Shown: positions 28,920 through 38,300, counted from the stretch's first letter. The stretch is 64,000 nt of DNA from Flavipsychrobacter sp. (GCA_021155965.1 JAJNBJ010000003.1:1-64000), one strand, 5' to 3'. Made by a program: numbers and translations. Notes: a model not told the origin generated them from the letters alone.

Positions 28920-29276
28920 TTAGTAAAATGCTTCCTCAAAATGGATGATTTCTTTCACTTTCCCACTCTCCATAAGCACACTAATAATATCAAATCTAAT
29001 ATTAATGTGTTCCGGGTATAGTGCAACAAAGTCGATTGCTGCAGACTTTAAAAATTGCTGTTTATGATGTGTAACTGCTTCTTCAGGAAAGCTAATATCG
29101 TTGCGGCTGCGGGTCTTTATTTCAATAATAGCTAATATATCATCCTTAATAGCAATAATATCTACTTCTTTTTTACCACTGCGCCAGTTGCGGTACAGTA
29201 TTTTATAACCTTTATTTAGCAAAAAGTCTGCGGCTATTTGTTCGCCCTTTATACCAATTTTATTATGTTTGGACAT
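28920..29276 (-). CDS. yraN: YraN family (UPF0102) nuclease-fold protein
   Basis: A 118-residue protein with the YraN/UPF0102 layout: GIKGEQIAADFLLNKGYKIL at the N-terminus, then the restriction-endonuclease-like core EVDIIAI (Asp39) and EIKTR (Glu52, Lys54), which matches the PD-(D/E)xK nuclease pattern. The family is widespread and often sits near signal peptidase or RNase HII genes; its role is not firmly established. It is divergent from the sugar isomerase with 18 bp between the start codons. Confidence 0.93.
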   Translation of the reverse strand: MSKHNKIGIKGEQIAADFLLNKGYKILYRNWRSGKKEVDIIAIKDDILAIIEIKTRSRNDISFPEEAVTHHKQQFLKSAAIDFVALYPEHINIRFDIISVLMESGKVKEIIHFEEAFY

Positions 29277-29294
29277 TAAACTTTACCAAAAACA

Positions 29295-30284
29295 ATGAAA
29301 AAGTTAGTACTGGATTTTCCAATACAGTTACAAGAAGCAATAATAATAGGAAAAAACCACCGATATATAGCACATCCGAAAGAATTTAGTAACGTAGTTG
29401 TTACAGGTTTGGGGGGCAGCGGCATTGGCGGTTCTATTGTGCAAAACTATGTTTACGACAAGCTGAAGATCCCCTTTATTGTCAATAAAGATTACACACT
29501 GCCGGCATTTGCAACAAGGAAGTCGCTGGTAATTGTTTGCTCTTATTCGGGCAATACAGAAGAAACACTGATGGCAATGAAACAGGCCATCAGGAAAAGG
29601 GCAACTATCATCTGCATCACATCGGGCGGAGAAATAGCAGATATTGCCAACAGCAGGCGACTTGATTGCATCCTTGTTCCTGCAGGTATGCCTCCGCGTG
29701 CATGCCTTGGATACTCGCTGGTGCAGATATTGTATGTGCTCGCGCATTATGGCCTCATCGGGCACAACTTCGAGAAAGAGATCAAGCGCGCCATCAAGAC
29801 CATGAAGGAGAATGAGAACGATACGCAGAAAAAAGCGCAGGCCATTGCTAAGAGAATATTTGGCAAGCTGCCTATCATTTATTCTTCAGGCAGCCTGGAT
29901 GGTGTTGCAGTACGCTTCCGCCAGCAAATAAACGAGAATGGTAAAATGCTGGCATGGCACCATACCATACCGGAGATGAACCACAACGAGTTGGTGGGCT
30001 GGCGAGATGATGCACAGGATAAAGCAGTTATCATCCTGCGAAGCAATGATGATTACAGCCGCGTGCAACTGCGCATGGAGATCAACAAAAAGGTGATCAA
30101 AAAATATACTTCCACAATCATAGAGATATATGCAGAGGGCAAAAGCTATTGGGAGCAGGTGTTCTACCTGGTACACCTCACCGACTGGGTATCTGTAATG
30201 CTTGCAGATATGCGCGAGCTGGATGCCACAGAAGTAAAAGTGATAGACTTCCTGAAAAAGTCTTTGGCTAAGGTGGAGCTATAG
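29295..30284 (+). CDS. Bifunctional phosphoglucose/phosphomannose isomerase
   Basis: A cytoplasmic SIS-domain isomerase of 329 residues interconverting glucose 6-phosphate or mannose 6-phosphate with fructose 6-phosphate. Diagnostic features are GLGGSGIGGSIV (about 38-49), the SIS phosphate-binding CSYSGNTEET (about 77-86), CITSGGEIADIA, and the C-terminal catalytic region with GVAVRFRQQINENGK and PEMNHNELVGW. The length fits the archaeal/Bacteroidota-type enzyme rather than classical Pgi. Confidence 0.92.
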   Translation: MKKLVLDFPIQLQEAIIIGKNHRYIAHPKEFSNVVVTGLGGSGIGGSIVQNYVYDKLKIPFIVNKDYTLPAFATRKSLVIVCSYSGNTEETLMAMKQAIRKRATIICITSGGEIADIANSRRLDCILVPAGMPPRACLGYSLVQILYVLAHYGLIGHNFEKEIKRAIKTMKENENDTQKKAQAIAKRIFGKLPIIYSSGSLDGVAVRFRQQINENGKMLAWHHTIPEMNHNELVGWRDDAQDKAVIILRSNDDYSRVQLRMEINKKVIKKYTSTIIEIYAEGKSYWEQVFYLVHLTDWVSVMLADMRELDATEVKVIDFLKKSLAKVEL

Positions 30285-30369
30285 TTTTGCGAAAAGCTAC
30301 TGCAGTTGAAAGCTGCCGGCAGGCAGGGTATAATTTTCGGGATGTGCCTGTTTTTCCACATTTAGTTTT

Positions 30370-30478
30370 TTATATGTGGCGAAAATGCTCAATGGGCTTG
30401 ATTTATGTGTTTTATTTTAATATATAAATGGGTATAAAAGAGTATATTTATACCCTAAAAAGGTATATTTATACCCTA
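30370..30478 (-). repeat. Dispersed TATACC element, copy B
   Basis: Read on the minus strand this matches the copy at 47064-47200: tandem gggtataaatatacc palindromic units about 20 bp apart, then tatacccatttata, then the tail aaaataaaacacataaa and a gcccat/gagcatttt segment. Similarity to the third copy is apparent by eye over about 100 bp. Confidence 0.75.
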
Positions 30479-30648
30479 CCTGGTAGTTTTTGGGGAGAAA
30501 AAAAAAGGCCATAAAGAGCGGAAGCTCACGATCCAATCTGTCAAAGAACTTACCCTATATTTTCGGGAGCCACCCACAGCATCAGCGTATAACAGGGAGG
30601 CAATTATGTGAAGTTCGTAAATGCTGCCGTTTCTGTAAAATTTAAAAA

Positions 30649-30701
30649 CCTTGACGGTACTGAAACGGTACCTTGACGGTACAGTTTCAGTACCGTCAAG
30701 G
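30649..30701. repeat. ccttgacggtac hairpin repeat, copy 1
   Basis: Two direct copies of ccttgacggtac (30649-30660 and 30671-30682) are followed by the inverse gtaccgtcaagg (30690-30701). The last two form a perfect 12-bp stem with a 7-nt loop. The same hairpin occurs at 46790-46820. Confidence 0.8.
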
Positions 30702-30818
30702 AAATTGACCTCTGCTACCAGTAAGGCTTTGGGGATATTTTTGATGGCACGTTATCAAGGGGCATTTGCGAAGTGGTATTTATCTATAATTTCCGGCATA
30801 CAAATTGCTGCATTTTTA

Positions 30819-30826
30819 TATATTTG
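30819..30826 (+). promoter_or_regulatory. -7 element of the first tandem T9SS gene
   Basis: TATATTTG matches TAnnTTTG and lies 7 bp before the ATG at 30834, predicting a leaderless transcript. No good -33 box was found at the usual distance. Confidence 0.4.
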
Positions 30827-30833
30827 TATGCCT

Positions 30834-32387
30834 ATGAAAAAGTTATTACCCCTGCTTCTGTTGCTCCATACTTTTAGCCACGCCCAAAACTGGCAATGCC
30901 TGCAGTATGGTGTAAAGCATTATTTCATTAACGGCAATGGTTATTTACGGGGGATAAGGATAGATTCAGTTAGAACTTCCGGCAGTGACATTTTTTACTA
31001 TCCGTTTCATACACCGAGAGGGAGTTATGGGCATAGCTCTGGAGCAGTTCTGCTTGATTCATTGGGAGGTAGTTGGTTAGGAAAAAAAGTAATTCAACAA
31101 AATGATGGAACTTTCCTGTTTGACAATTTTTGGAACGATACTGTTGTAATAAAAACTCAAGCTCACCCGGGAGATAGTTGGACATTCTATAATGACACCA
31201 CAGATTTATATTATAGAGCCGAAGTGACCGGCACCGATACAATGACAGTTTTGGGTACTGTTGACTCTATAAAGAAGATAATAATAACTGCTTATAATTC
31301 ATCAGGTATTGTTGCTACAGACCCTTTGGACAGTTTTCAGATTTTTCTGAGTAAAACCAACGGCTTCGTTCAAATATTTGATTTATTCACTTTCCCTTAT
31401 CGTCAACCTGGCAGTGCATATTCGCCTGGCACAGATTATTACCTTGACAAATCTGCTAACGAATTTTCAGTTACATCTTACCAATTTACATTACCATATA
31501 CTGGAATAAATAAAAAAACACAGATCTTTCAGTTGGTCTCTCTGTTTAATCCTACTACAGAACAAATGTACGATTGGAACGTGGGCGATGTGTATCATTA
31601 TTCCTGGTGTGATGGCTCGTTTCAATGGTATGGTGCAATTTGTGACCCAGCCTCACAATACACGAAGGATACAATAGTTTCTATAAACGTTCTCTCCACT
31701 GGCATAGAATATATATCCTATGGCATTAAGCACGAAATTATGGTTCCATATAGCACCATTTTCCTGAATCCTTTTATATCCTACACATACTCAACAACAA
31801 CCTATGGCAGGACATTCGCATGTGATCATAATGCTGTAATAGACACTATATTGATGCCTGAGGAATATAAACAGAAAATGCTTTTTTACTACACCCCTGA
31901 CGATACAAGTTATTGTATTTCGTCTCCTTTATATATCGTAAACCTGGGACACATCAGAGGCAATAGTTATTACCCGGATTTTGAAGGAGCATGGATCACC
32001 AATATCTATAAAAATACACTTGGATTAGTTTATCGCATCGGGGCCGGTGTCGATTGGGGATACATAATCGGCTCCCAAAAATTGCTTTATTACAACAGAG
32101 GTGGTACAAGTTGTGGTACAATAATTTCAGCGCCAACATTGGTAAAAGAAATAGGTTCATCTAAAAGCCATATAGAAGTTTACCCCAACCCAACTACCAA
32201 CACCATCACCATCTCCTCAATTGAAAACATCACGACCCTCACTATTAACAACCTTTTAGGCCAAACAGCTTACAACAGTCACCCTAATTCCGGTAAAGCA
32301 GAAATAAATGTATCTCACATACCTCCCGGCATTTACCTTATTAAGATAAACGATTCTATTGTAAAGAAGTTCATCAAAGAGAATTGA
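30834..32387 (+). CDS. Secreted T9SS protein, tandem paralogue 1
   Basis: A 517-residue secreted protein of unknown function. The start is placed at ATG 30834, where a typical signal peptide begins (MKKLLPLLLLLHTFSHAQ); the open frame continues upstream only through repeat sequence. The mature protein begins NWQCLQYGVKHYFINGNGYL and is rich in Tyr, Asp and Thr. The last about 70 residues (VYPNPTTNTITIS to KKFIKEN) form a T9SS type A sorting domain. The next gene is clearly a paralogue, with near-identical first 60 mature residues and the same tail layout. No enzyme motif is seen. Confidence 0.82.
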   Translation: MKKLLPLLLLLHTFSHAQNWQCLQYGVKHYFINGNGYLRGIRIDSVRTSGSDIFYYPFHTPRGSYGHSSGAVLLDSLGGSWLGKKVIQQNDGTFLFDNFWNDTVVIKTQAHPGDSWTFYNDTTDLYYRAEVTGTDTMTVLGTVDSIKKIIITAYNSSGIVATDPLDSFQIFLSKTNGFVQIFDLFTFPYRQPGSAYSPGTDYYLDKSANEFSVTSYQFTLPYTGINKKTQIFQLVSLFNPTTEQMYDWNVGDVYHYSWCDGSFQWYGAICDPASQYTKDTIVSINVLSTGIEYISYGIKHEIMVPYSTIFLNPFISYTYSTTTYGRTFACDHNAVIDTILMPEEYKQKMLFYYTPDDTSYCISSPLYIVNLGHIRGNSYYPDFEGAWITNIYKNTLGLVYRIGAGVDWGYIIGSQKLLYYNRGGTSCGTIISAPTLVKEIGSSKSHIEVYPNPTTNTITISSIENITTLTINNLLGQTAYNSHPNSGKAEINVSHIPPGIYLIKINDSIVKKFIKEN

Positions 32388-32408
32388 TTTTCTTAAATTA
32401 GTATATCA

Positions 32409-33932
32409 ATGAAAAAATTGCTACCCTTTCTTTTACTTGTAAACAGCATCTGCCAAGCCCAAAACTGGCAATGCCTGCAATATGGGGTAAAGCGTTATTT
32501 CATCAACGGCAATGGTTATTTGCGCGGCATACGCATAGACTCTGTGAGAACTTCGGGGAGTGATTTCATTTATTATCCGTTCCACACACCGAGAGGGAGT
32601 TACGGTGGTACATCCTGGTCTTATGCTCCATTAGATTCTAATGGAGGAAGTTGGCTTGGTAAAAAAGTAATTGTGCAAAATAACGGAACTTTTTTATTTG
32701 ATAACATATGGAACGACACAGCGGTAATTAAATCGCAGGCTCATGTTGGAGAAACATGGATATTTTATAATGATACATCAGCCATATATTACACGGCACA
32801 ACTTACAACCAAAGATACTGTAACAATTTTTGGGGCTTTAGACTCTATAAAAAAAATACTTATTACAGCGCATAACAGTTCAGGACCTGTATCAACGGAT
32901 CCGGTTGATAGTTTTACTATTATTCTAAGCAAAGACCATGGATTTACCCAAGTCTTCGACCTGCAAACGTTCCCATACCATAAACCGGATTCTGCTTACG
33001 TAATAGGGCTGGATTATTACCTTGATTATATTGTAATGATGAGGGCCCCACTAATGCCTACGTCAACCAATTCCATATTTTCTCTTATCGATCTGGTAAA
33101 CCCAACTTTTGCACAATTGACACAGTGGAATGTTGGTGATGTTTATGAATACGGCAGCTGCTACGGTTTTCGGGATCATGTCAGTTCATTATGTATTCCA
33201 GTTGAGGATTATAATTTGGATACAATAACCAGTTCCATGGTACTAACAGGCGGCATACAATATAACTATACAGGCTGGGTTGCTCAACATAGTGGCTCTA
33301 CAATGACCGGCCCCGATTTTTATTCGAAATACCCTGTATCTAGCTCTGAAACATTTTATTCTACCAATGTTATAGACACAAACTATATGCCCGAAGAGTA
33401 TGGACACGCTAACTTGTATGGTTACAATATCAACGACAGCAGCTACTGTATAACCGGCACTTTATATAGCATACTTGGTTATGGGCCTAATGGTTTCATT
33501 AACGGCGTAGAGCATTTTCCCGTTTTTGAATACTTCGTAGAGCCTACAAAATATAAGGCTCCTTTAGGTCTGTTGACCAGAAAAAATGTATCCCATTATT
33601 CCATTGGATATCAAGTTCAGTCTAAAGATTTACTGTACTATAATAGAGGTGGAGTAACCTGTGGGACATTACATACACCACCAACTGCTATAAAAGATAT
33701 TGATGTTCCGGGAAATGAAGTTTTCTTAACCCCTAACCCTGCCACAAACATACTCACCATTAACGGTACGAATAGAATCACCCAACTCGTTATCATTAAC
33801 CTCATAGGCCAAACAATTTATAGCAACACACCAAACACAGAAAAGGCAGAAGTAAACGTATCAAACCTGCCTTCCGGCATTTACCTCATCAGGATAAACG
33901 ACACAATAATTAAAAAGTTCGTCAAAGAATAG
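32409..33932 (+). CDS. Secreted T9SS protein, tandem paralogue 2
   Basis: A 507-residue secreted protein, paralogous to the preceding gene and 21 bp downstream. Both share QNWQCLQYGVK, YFINGNGYLRGIRIDSVRTS and YYPFHTPRGSYG near the N-terminus, and LLYYNRGG near residue 420. The middle diverges strongly, as expected for duplicated surface proteins that evolve in their exposed part. The tail LTPNPATNILTI to KKFVKE is a T9SS type A domain. The signal peptide ends at NSICQAQ. The function is unknown; the two genes are probably one operon. Confidence 0.82.
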   Translation: MKKLLPFLLLVNSICQAQNWQCLQYGVKRYFINGNGYLRGIRIDSVRTSGSDFIYYPFHTPRGSYGGTSWSYAPLDSNGGSWLGKKVIVQNNGTFLFDNIWNDTAVIKSQAHVGETWIFYNDTSAIYYTAQLTTKDTVTIFGALDSIKKILITAHNSSGPVSTDPVDSFTIILSKDHGFTQVFDLQTFPYHKPDSAYVIGLDYYLDYIVMMRAPLMPTSTNSIFSLIDLVNPTFAQLTQWNVGDVYEYGSCYGFRDHVSSLCIPVEDYNLDTITSSMVLTGGIQYNYTGWVAQHSGSTMTGPDFYSKYPVSSSETFYSTNVIDTNYMPEEYGHANLYGYNINDSSYCITGTLYSILGYGPNGFINGVEHFPVFEYFVEPTKYKAPLGLLTRKNVSHYSIGYQVQSKDLLYYNRGGVTCGTLHTPPTAIKDIDVPGNEVFLTPNPATNILTINGTNRITQLVIINLIGQTIYSNTPNTEKAEVNVSNLPSGIYLIRINDTIIKKFVKE

Positions 33933-33935
33933 CAC

Positions 33936-34142
33936 CTAGTTCTCCAACCTCGTCCTATGCGTAGGATGCACATGGCCTACTGCACTATGCCCTAAGCTTG
34001 CCGAAAGAACAGCATCGTTATGCTGATGCTTATGGTGAGTTTCGCCATGTTCTGTATTTTGCTCAGTGCTTTCAGGAACTTTGTTTTCCGTTTCGTTAGT
34101 AGTTTCCTGATTTTGTGTGTTTTTAAGATCGTTGGTTTCCAT
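33936..34142 (-). CDS. Small hydrophilic His-rich protein, unknown
   Basis: A 68-residue frame starting at ATG 34142. The first half is almost entirely Asn, Thr, Glu and Gln (TNDLKNTQNQETTNETENK). The second half carries a His-rich stretch (HGETHHKHQHND, then HSAVGHVHPTHR). It has no Cys, no signal peptide and no membrane segment, and is probably disordered. The frame is isolated, with no clear promoter. Metal binding by the His cluster is possible but speculative. It may be a real small gene because its composition is consistent from end to end. Confidence 0.42.
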   Translation of the reverse strand: METNDLKNTQNQETTNETENKVPESTEQNTEHGETHHKHQHNDAVLSASLGHSAVGHVHPTHRTRLEN

Positions 34143-34225
34143 AAATGATGTTTTGAGTGGTTAGAGACAATGAACTATCCACTATAAAGTTACACCAAGG
34201 TTATCGATCAAAAAGGGGGATTTTT

Positions 34226-34265
34226 AAAAAAGCAGGAGCCATACACTGTTGAGTATGGCTCCTGC
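34226..34265 (-). terminator. Terminator of the gdh-valS operon
   Basis: A 13-bp perfect stem (34232-34244 with 34253-34265) with an 8-nt loop; on the minus strand it is followed by six T (34231-34226). It begins 17 bp after the valS stop. Confidence 0.92.
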
Positions 34266-34281
34266 ATAATATCACTGCAAC

Positions 34282-36915
34282 CTACAGCAACGCCAAACTC
34301 TCCTCCAACGTTTTTATCTTAGCCTCTGCGTCTGCTCGCTTTTTGCGCTCATTATCAATCACTTCCGGCCTGGCATTGTTTACAAACTTCTCATTTTCCA
34401 GTTTCTTGTTCACGCTCACAATAAAGCCTTTCAGGTAGTCTATATCCTTCTGCATCTGCTGTTTCTGGGCAGTATTGTCCACTGCACCGGCATTTGCTTC
34501 TATATATAGTTTATCCGTTTGCACCACTGCCGATATACAACCTTGTTTAGGCTCTTTGGTAAACCCTATATTTTCAGCATTCACCTGGCGGCGCAGAATA
34601 TCCTGCACTCCCTCATAAAACGCATGGTGTGCAGTATCTATCCACAGCTTTATTTTATCCTTGGGCTTCAGATTGTTTTTGTTACGGGTATCGCGTACTG
34701 CCGTTACCAGGTCCTGCAGCATTTGCCCGCCTTTCAGCGTATTAGCATCCGGAGTGCCATAAACCGGTAGTTGCCTTACTATCAGGTCATCACCCGCTTT
34801 GCGCTCACGCAGTGTATGGTAAATATCCTCTGTTATGAATGGCAGGTACGGGTGCAGCATTTGCAGCAATTGCTCATAAATGCTTACCGTACGCTCATAT
34901 ACGTGTGTAGATATAGGCTGGTCCATACCGGGCTTCACCCACTCCAGGTACCATGAGCAGAAATCGTTCCACACCAGCGAGTAAATAGTCTTTAACGCTT
35001 CGCTCAGCCTGAACTCCTTCATCATCTCTGCCACTTCCTGTGCCACCTGTGCCAGACGTGCATCCATCCAGTCTAGCGCAAATTTCACCTGGGCATCATC
35101 CATTCCATCCAGTGTGCGGCTTTCCCAGCTTTTCACCAGTTTCATGGCATTCCACATCTTGTTGCAGAAGTTGCGCCCCTGCTCCAGTTGTGCGTCGTCA
35201 AACAACAGGTCATTACCAGCCGGCGAAGTAATAATAACACTAAAGCGTACCGCATCAGCCCCATTATCTTCTATCATCTGCAGCAGGTCGGGCGAGTTGC
35301 CCAGCGACTTGCTCATCTTCCTTCCCTGCTTATCACGCACTATACCGGTAAAATAGACTTTATCAAAAGGCTTTTCACCCATAAACTCATATCCTGCCAT
35401 GATCATACGTGCCACCCAAAAGAAAATGATCTCAGGCGCAGTAACCAACGTGCTGGTGGGGTAATAATATTTCAGGTCCTTGTTCTCCGGCGATCTGTTC
35501 CAGTTGAACACCTCCATTGGCCACAACCAACTGCTGAACCATGTATCCAGCACATCGTCGTCCTGCCTTAGTGTTGGGTTCTTATCTGCAAGTGCCGGCT
35601 TTTTCGCCGCATACTGCTTGTGCGCTTCTTCACTCGTCCTTGCCACATACAATCCACCCTCCGCATCATACCATGCAGGTATGCGCTGCCCCCACCATAG
35701 CTGGCGGCTTATGCACCAATCTTTGATGTTACCCATCCAGTGGCGGTAAGTATTCTTAAATTTCTCCGGGTGAAATTCAACGGCACCTGTCATCACCGCA
35801 TCCAGCGCAGGGGCAGCCATTTTCTGCATACCACACCACCACTGCATGCTCAGGCGGGGCTCTATCACTACATCCGTACGCTCACTGAAGCCCACCTGGT
35901 TCACATAGTCCTCTTCTTTCACTACTGCGCCAATGGCTTTGAGGTCTTCTATTATCTGCTTGCGCACTGCAAAGCGGTCTTGTCCTATATAAAGCTGCGC
36001 AGCCTCACTCATAGTGCCATCCTCGTTCAAAGTATCTACCACCTGCAGATTGTGCTTTATGCCCAGGTTGTAGTCATTAATATCATGCGCAGGAGTTACC
36101 TTCAGCGCGCCCGTACCAAACTCCTTGTCAATGTAATCATCAAAAATAATGGGCACCCGCCTGTTAATAAGCGGTATAAAACAGTATTTGCCTTTCAGAT
36201 GGGCATAACGCTCATCTTCAGGATGCACACACACAGCAGTATCGCCAAGAATGGTCTCCGGGCGCACGGTGGCTATGGTTACATACTCATCACTATCTCC
36301 CTCTATCTTGTACCGTACATAGTACAGCTTTGAGTTTGTCTGGCGGTGGATCACCTCCTCATCACTCAACGCAGTTTTCGCTTTAGGGTCCCAATTGATC
36401 ATCTTCACCCCACGGTAGATGTGCCCTTTCTCATACAACTCTACAAACACCCTTATCACCGCAGCATAGTAGTCATCATCCATGGTAAAAGCAGTACGGT
36501 CCCAGTCGCAGGCGCAGCCCAACTTTTCCAGTTGTTTCAGTATGATGCCTCCATACTTGTCCTTCCATTCCATGGCATACTTCAGGAACTCCTCACGGGG
36601 CATTTTGTTTTTATCCAGTCCGCGCTCCTTCAGCATGTTCACCACCTTGGCTTCCGTAGCAATAGACGCATGGTCTGTGCCAGGCACCCAGCAGGTGTTA
36701 TAGCCCATCATTTTGGCACGGCGTATCAGTATATCCTGCACCGTGTTGTTCAGGGCATGCCCCATATGCAGTACACCGGTCACATTGGGCGGGGGTATTA
36801 CTATAGTATAAGGCGGGCGCTCATCCGGAGTACTCTTAAAATAACCCAAATCCCGCCAGTGGTTATACCACTTTTTATCTGCTTCGTTATGTTGAAAATT
36901 CTTAGCTAATTCCAT
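34282..36915 (-). CDS. valS: Valine--tRNA ligase
   Basis: Class I aminoacyl-tRNA synthetase charging tRNA-Val, 877 residues. The HIGH-type motif is HMGH at 50-53 in PPPNVTGVLHMGHAL; the KMSKS motif is at 533-537 in GRKMSKSLGNS. The editing domain lies between them, and the C-terminal coiled-coil tRNA-binding arm (about 810-877, ending KIKTLEESLALL) is present. The ATG at 36915 is chosen over 36942 because it gives the usual MELAKNFQH start and does not run into the upstream gene. The spacing to gdh is only 5 bp, so the two genes form an operon. Confidence 0.96.
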   Translation of the reverse strand: MELAKNFQHNEADKKWYNHWRDLGYFKSTPDERPPYTIVIPPPNVTGVLHMGHALNNTVQDILIRRAKMMGYNTCWVPGTDHASIATEAKVVNMLKERGLDKNKMPREEFLKYAMEWKDKYGGIILKQLEKLGCACDWDRTAFTMDDDYYAAVIRVFVELYEKGHIYRGVKMINWDPKAKTALSDEEVIHRQTNSKLYYVRYKIEGDSDEYVTIATVRPETILGDTAVCVHPEDERYAHLKGKYCFIPLINRRVPIIFDDYIDKEFGTGALKVTPAHDINDYNLGIKHNLQVVDTLNEDGTMSEAAQLYIGQDRFAVRKQIIEDLKAIGAVVKEEDYVNQVGFSERTDVVIEPRLSMQWWCGMQKMAAPALDAVMTGAVEFHPEKFKNTYRHWMGNIKDWCISRQLWWGQRIPAWYDAEGGLYVARTSEEAHKQYAAKKPALADKNPTLRQDDDVLDTWFSSWLWPMEVFNWNRSPENKDLKYYYPTSTLVTAPEIIFFWVARMIMAGYEFMGEKPFDKVYFTGIVRDKQGRKMSKSLGNSPDLLQMIEDNGADAVRFSVIITSPAGNDLLFDDAQLEQGRNFCNKMWNAMKLVKSWESRTLDGMDDAQVKFALDWMDARLAQVAQEVAEMMKEFRLSEALKTIYSLVWNDFCSWYLEWVKPGMDQPISTHVYERTVSIYEQLLQMLHPYLPFITEDIYHTLRERKAGDDLIVRQLPVYGTPDANTLKGGQMLQDLVTAVRDTRNKNNLKPKDKIKLWIDTAHHAFYEGVQDILRRQVNAENIGFTKEPKQGCISAVVQTDKLYIEANAGAVDNTAQKQQMQKDIDYLKGFIVSVNKKLENEKFVNNARPEVIDNERKKRADAEAKIKTLEESLALL

Positions 36916-36920
36916 TTTTA

Positions 36921-38270
36921 TTAGTTGTTGTGTTGGGCGCAATAGCTCTTTATCAGTTCAATGCCCCTATGCCCCCAAATAGGATGTGGTTCCCTGCCCC
37001 ACTCCGTCGCCCATTGAATAGCAATTTCGTGCGGCGTTTTGTTCTTTGCTTCGCTTTCTTTCAGTAAGGCTAATGTTCCATTCCTTGGGTCATCATATAT
37101 CTTCCTGCACTCGTTCTGCAGTGTTTCTTCCACACGCCCATATTGCTCATTGGCACAATTGATGATGCCCATCCTGTTGATGTAAAAATCAGGCAGGTAT
37201 ATGATACCCCGATCCCTGAGCAATTTATAATCCTCGTCGAAGTTCCCAAGCTGGTTATTAGCCGCCCCGACGACGTACTTACATTTCAGGTTGGGTATCG
37301 TTGTTGGATTCAATATACCACCAATAGCACATGGAGCAAAGATGTCGCAATCAGCCACATACAGCTCTTCCGGGCTATTCACGATCTTTACGTTATCGGC
37401 ATATTTATTATCACGGTATGCTTTCATGGCCTTGCACGACTCTGTATCAAAGTCAAATATCACCAGGCTGCCACCTTTGTCCAGCACCATGTGAGCCAGC
37501 GGCCCACCTACATTGCCTACACCTTGTATAGCCACTGTTTTGCCGGTAAGGTCATCCTTATTTTCATGGTGCTTCACCGTAGCCATCATCGCATTGAACA
37601 CCCCTTCCGCGGTCCACCTGCTGGGGTTGCTGCTGCCACCCACGTTCGCAGGCAGGCAGGTAACAAATCGGCATACCGAGAGTATGTTCAGCATATCTTC
37701 CGGCACCGTGTTCATATCCTCAGCAGCAATGTATGGACCACCGAGGCTGGCCACATACCTGCCATAGTTTTTGAACAGTTTAGTTCTTAAGTCAAGATTA
37801 GTATATGCCTTATTTCCATTAGCATCGCGGCTGTGGTCGTTAATAACATTGAACTGGTCCATTGTAAGCGGGCATATGATCGCCTTGCCACCACCCCACC
37901 ATATGCGCGAGATAGAGTTTTTATCGGTCATACCCTTGCTCAGGCGCAGGCCATCCTTAATCGCTCCGCCTATCATTTCATAGTCGCGGTATTTCAGGCG
38001 GGTACCACCTTGTCCCTGTCCGCGCACGGTTTTATGCACAAACACCATGAACAGGCATTTGGTATCAACATCATGCTTTATAAAAACGCCTTCATGGCCT
38101 TTATAGTCCTCCATTTTTGCCATTTCTGCGGCGAGTTGGGTAAATACGCTATCGGGTGAGTTTTTTACCTCGTTATTGATGTTTACGACATAACCGCTGG
38201 TTATGCCGGCTTGCTGCATTTGGGCTGCAAAATCCTCCGGAGTTATATTTAATACGTTTTGGGCACTCAT
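36921..38270 (-). CDS. Glu/Leu/Phe/Val dehydrogenase family amino-acid dehydrogenase
   Basis: An NAD(P)-dependent oxidative deaminase of 449 residues. The dimerisation/substrate domain carries QGGTRLKYRDYE and the catalytic-Lys loop WWGGGKAIICP. The Rossmann domain has GVGNVGGP near residue 247 and the late motif GAANNQLG. The sequence is closer to branched-chain (leucine/valine) dehydrogenases than to hexameric glutamate dehydrogenase, but the exact amino acid cannot be fixed. It is followed 5 bp later by valS, an interesting coupling if valine is the substrate. A -7-like box lies at 38293-38300. Confidence 0.85.
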   Translation of the reverse strand: MSAQNVLNITPEDFAAQMQQAGITSGYVVNINNEVKNSPDSVFTQLAAEMAKMEDYKGHEGVFIKHDVDTKCLFMVFVHKTVRGQGQGGTRLKYRDYEMIGGAIKDGLRLSKGMTDKNSISRIWWGGGKAIICPLTMDQFNVINDHSRDANGNKAYTNLDLRTKLFKNYGRYVASLGGPYIAAEDMNTVPEDMLNILSVCRFVTCLPANVGGSSNPSRWTAEGVFNAMMATVKHHENKDDLTGKTVAIQGVGNVGGPLAHMVLDKGGSLVIFDFDTESCKAMKAYRDNKYADNVKIVNSPEELYVADCDIFAPCAIGGILNPTTIPNLKCKYVVGAANNQLGNFDEDYKLLRDRGIIYLPDFYINRMGIINCANEQYGRVEETLQNECRKIYDDPRNGTLALLKESEAKNKTPHEIAIQWATEWGREPHPIWGHRGIELIKSYCAQHNN

Positions 38271-38292
38271 TTATTAAAAATTAATTAGGTTG

Positions 38293-38300
38293 CAAAATTA
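38293..38300 (-). promoter_or_regulatory. -7 element of the gdh-valS operon
   Basis: TAATTTTG on the minus strand (38300-38293) matches TAnnTTTG, 22 bp before the ATG. The -33 region is not convincing. Confidence 0.4.

Larger units (their letters stand above)
30285..30833. other. Repeat-rich intergenic region
   Basis: 549 bp with no supported gene. It contains an inverted copy of the TATACC element (30370-30478), a poly-A tract near 30499, and a double copy of the ccttgacggtac motif (30649-30701). A leaderless promoter for the T9SS gene follows. An open frame from 30651 that reads into the T9SS gene is an extension, not a better start. Confidence 0.7.

Noticed and set aside
30651-30833. Upstream extension of the first tandem T9SS gene
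   Set aside because: The extension translates the ccttgacggtac repeat, and a clear signal peptide begins at ATG 30834.
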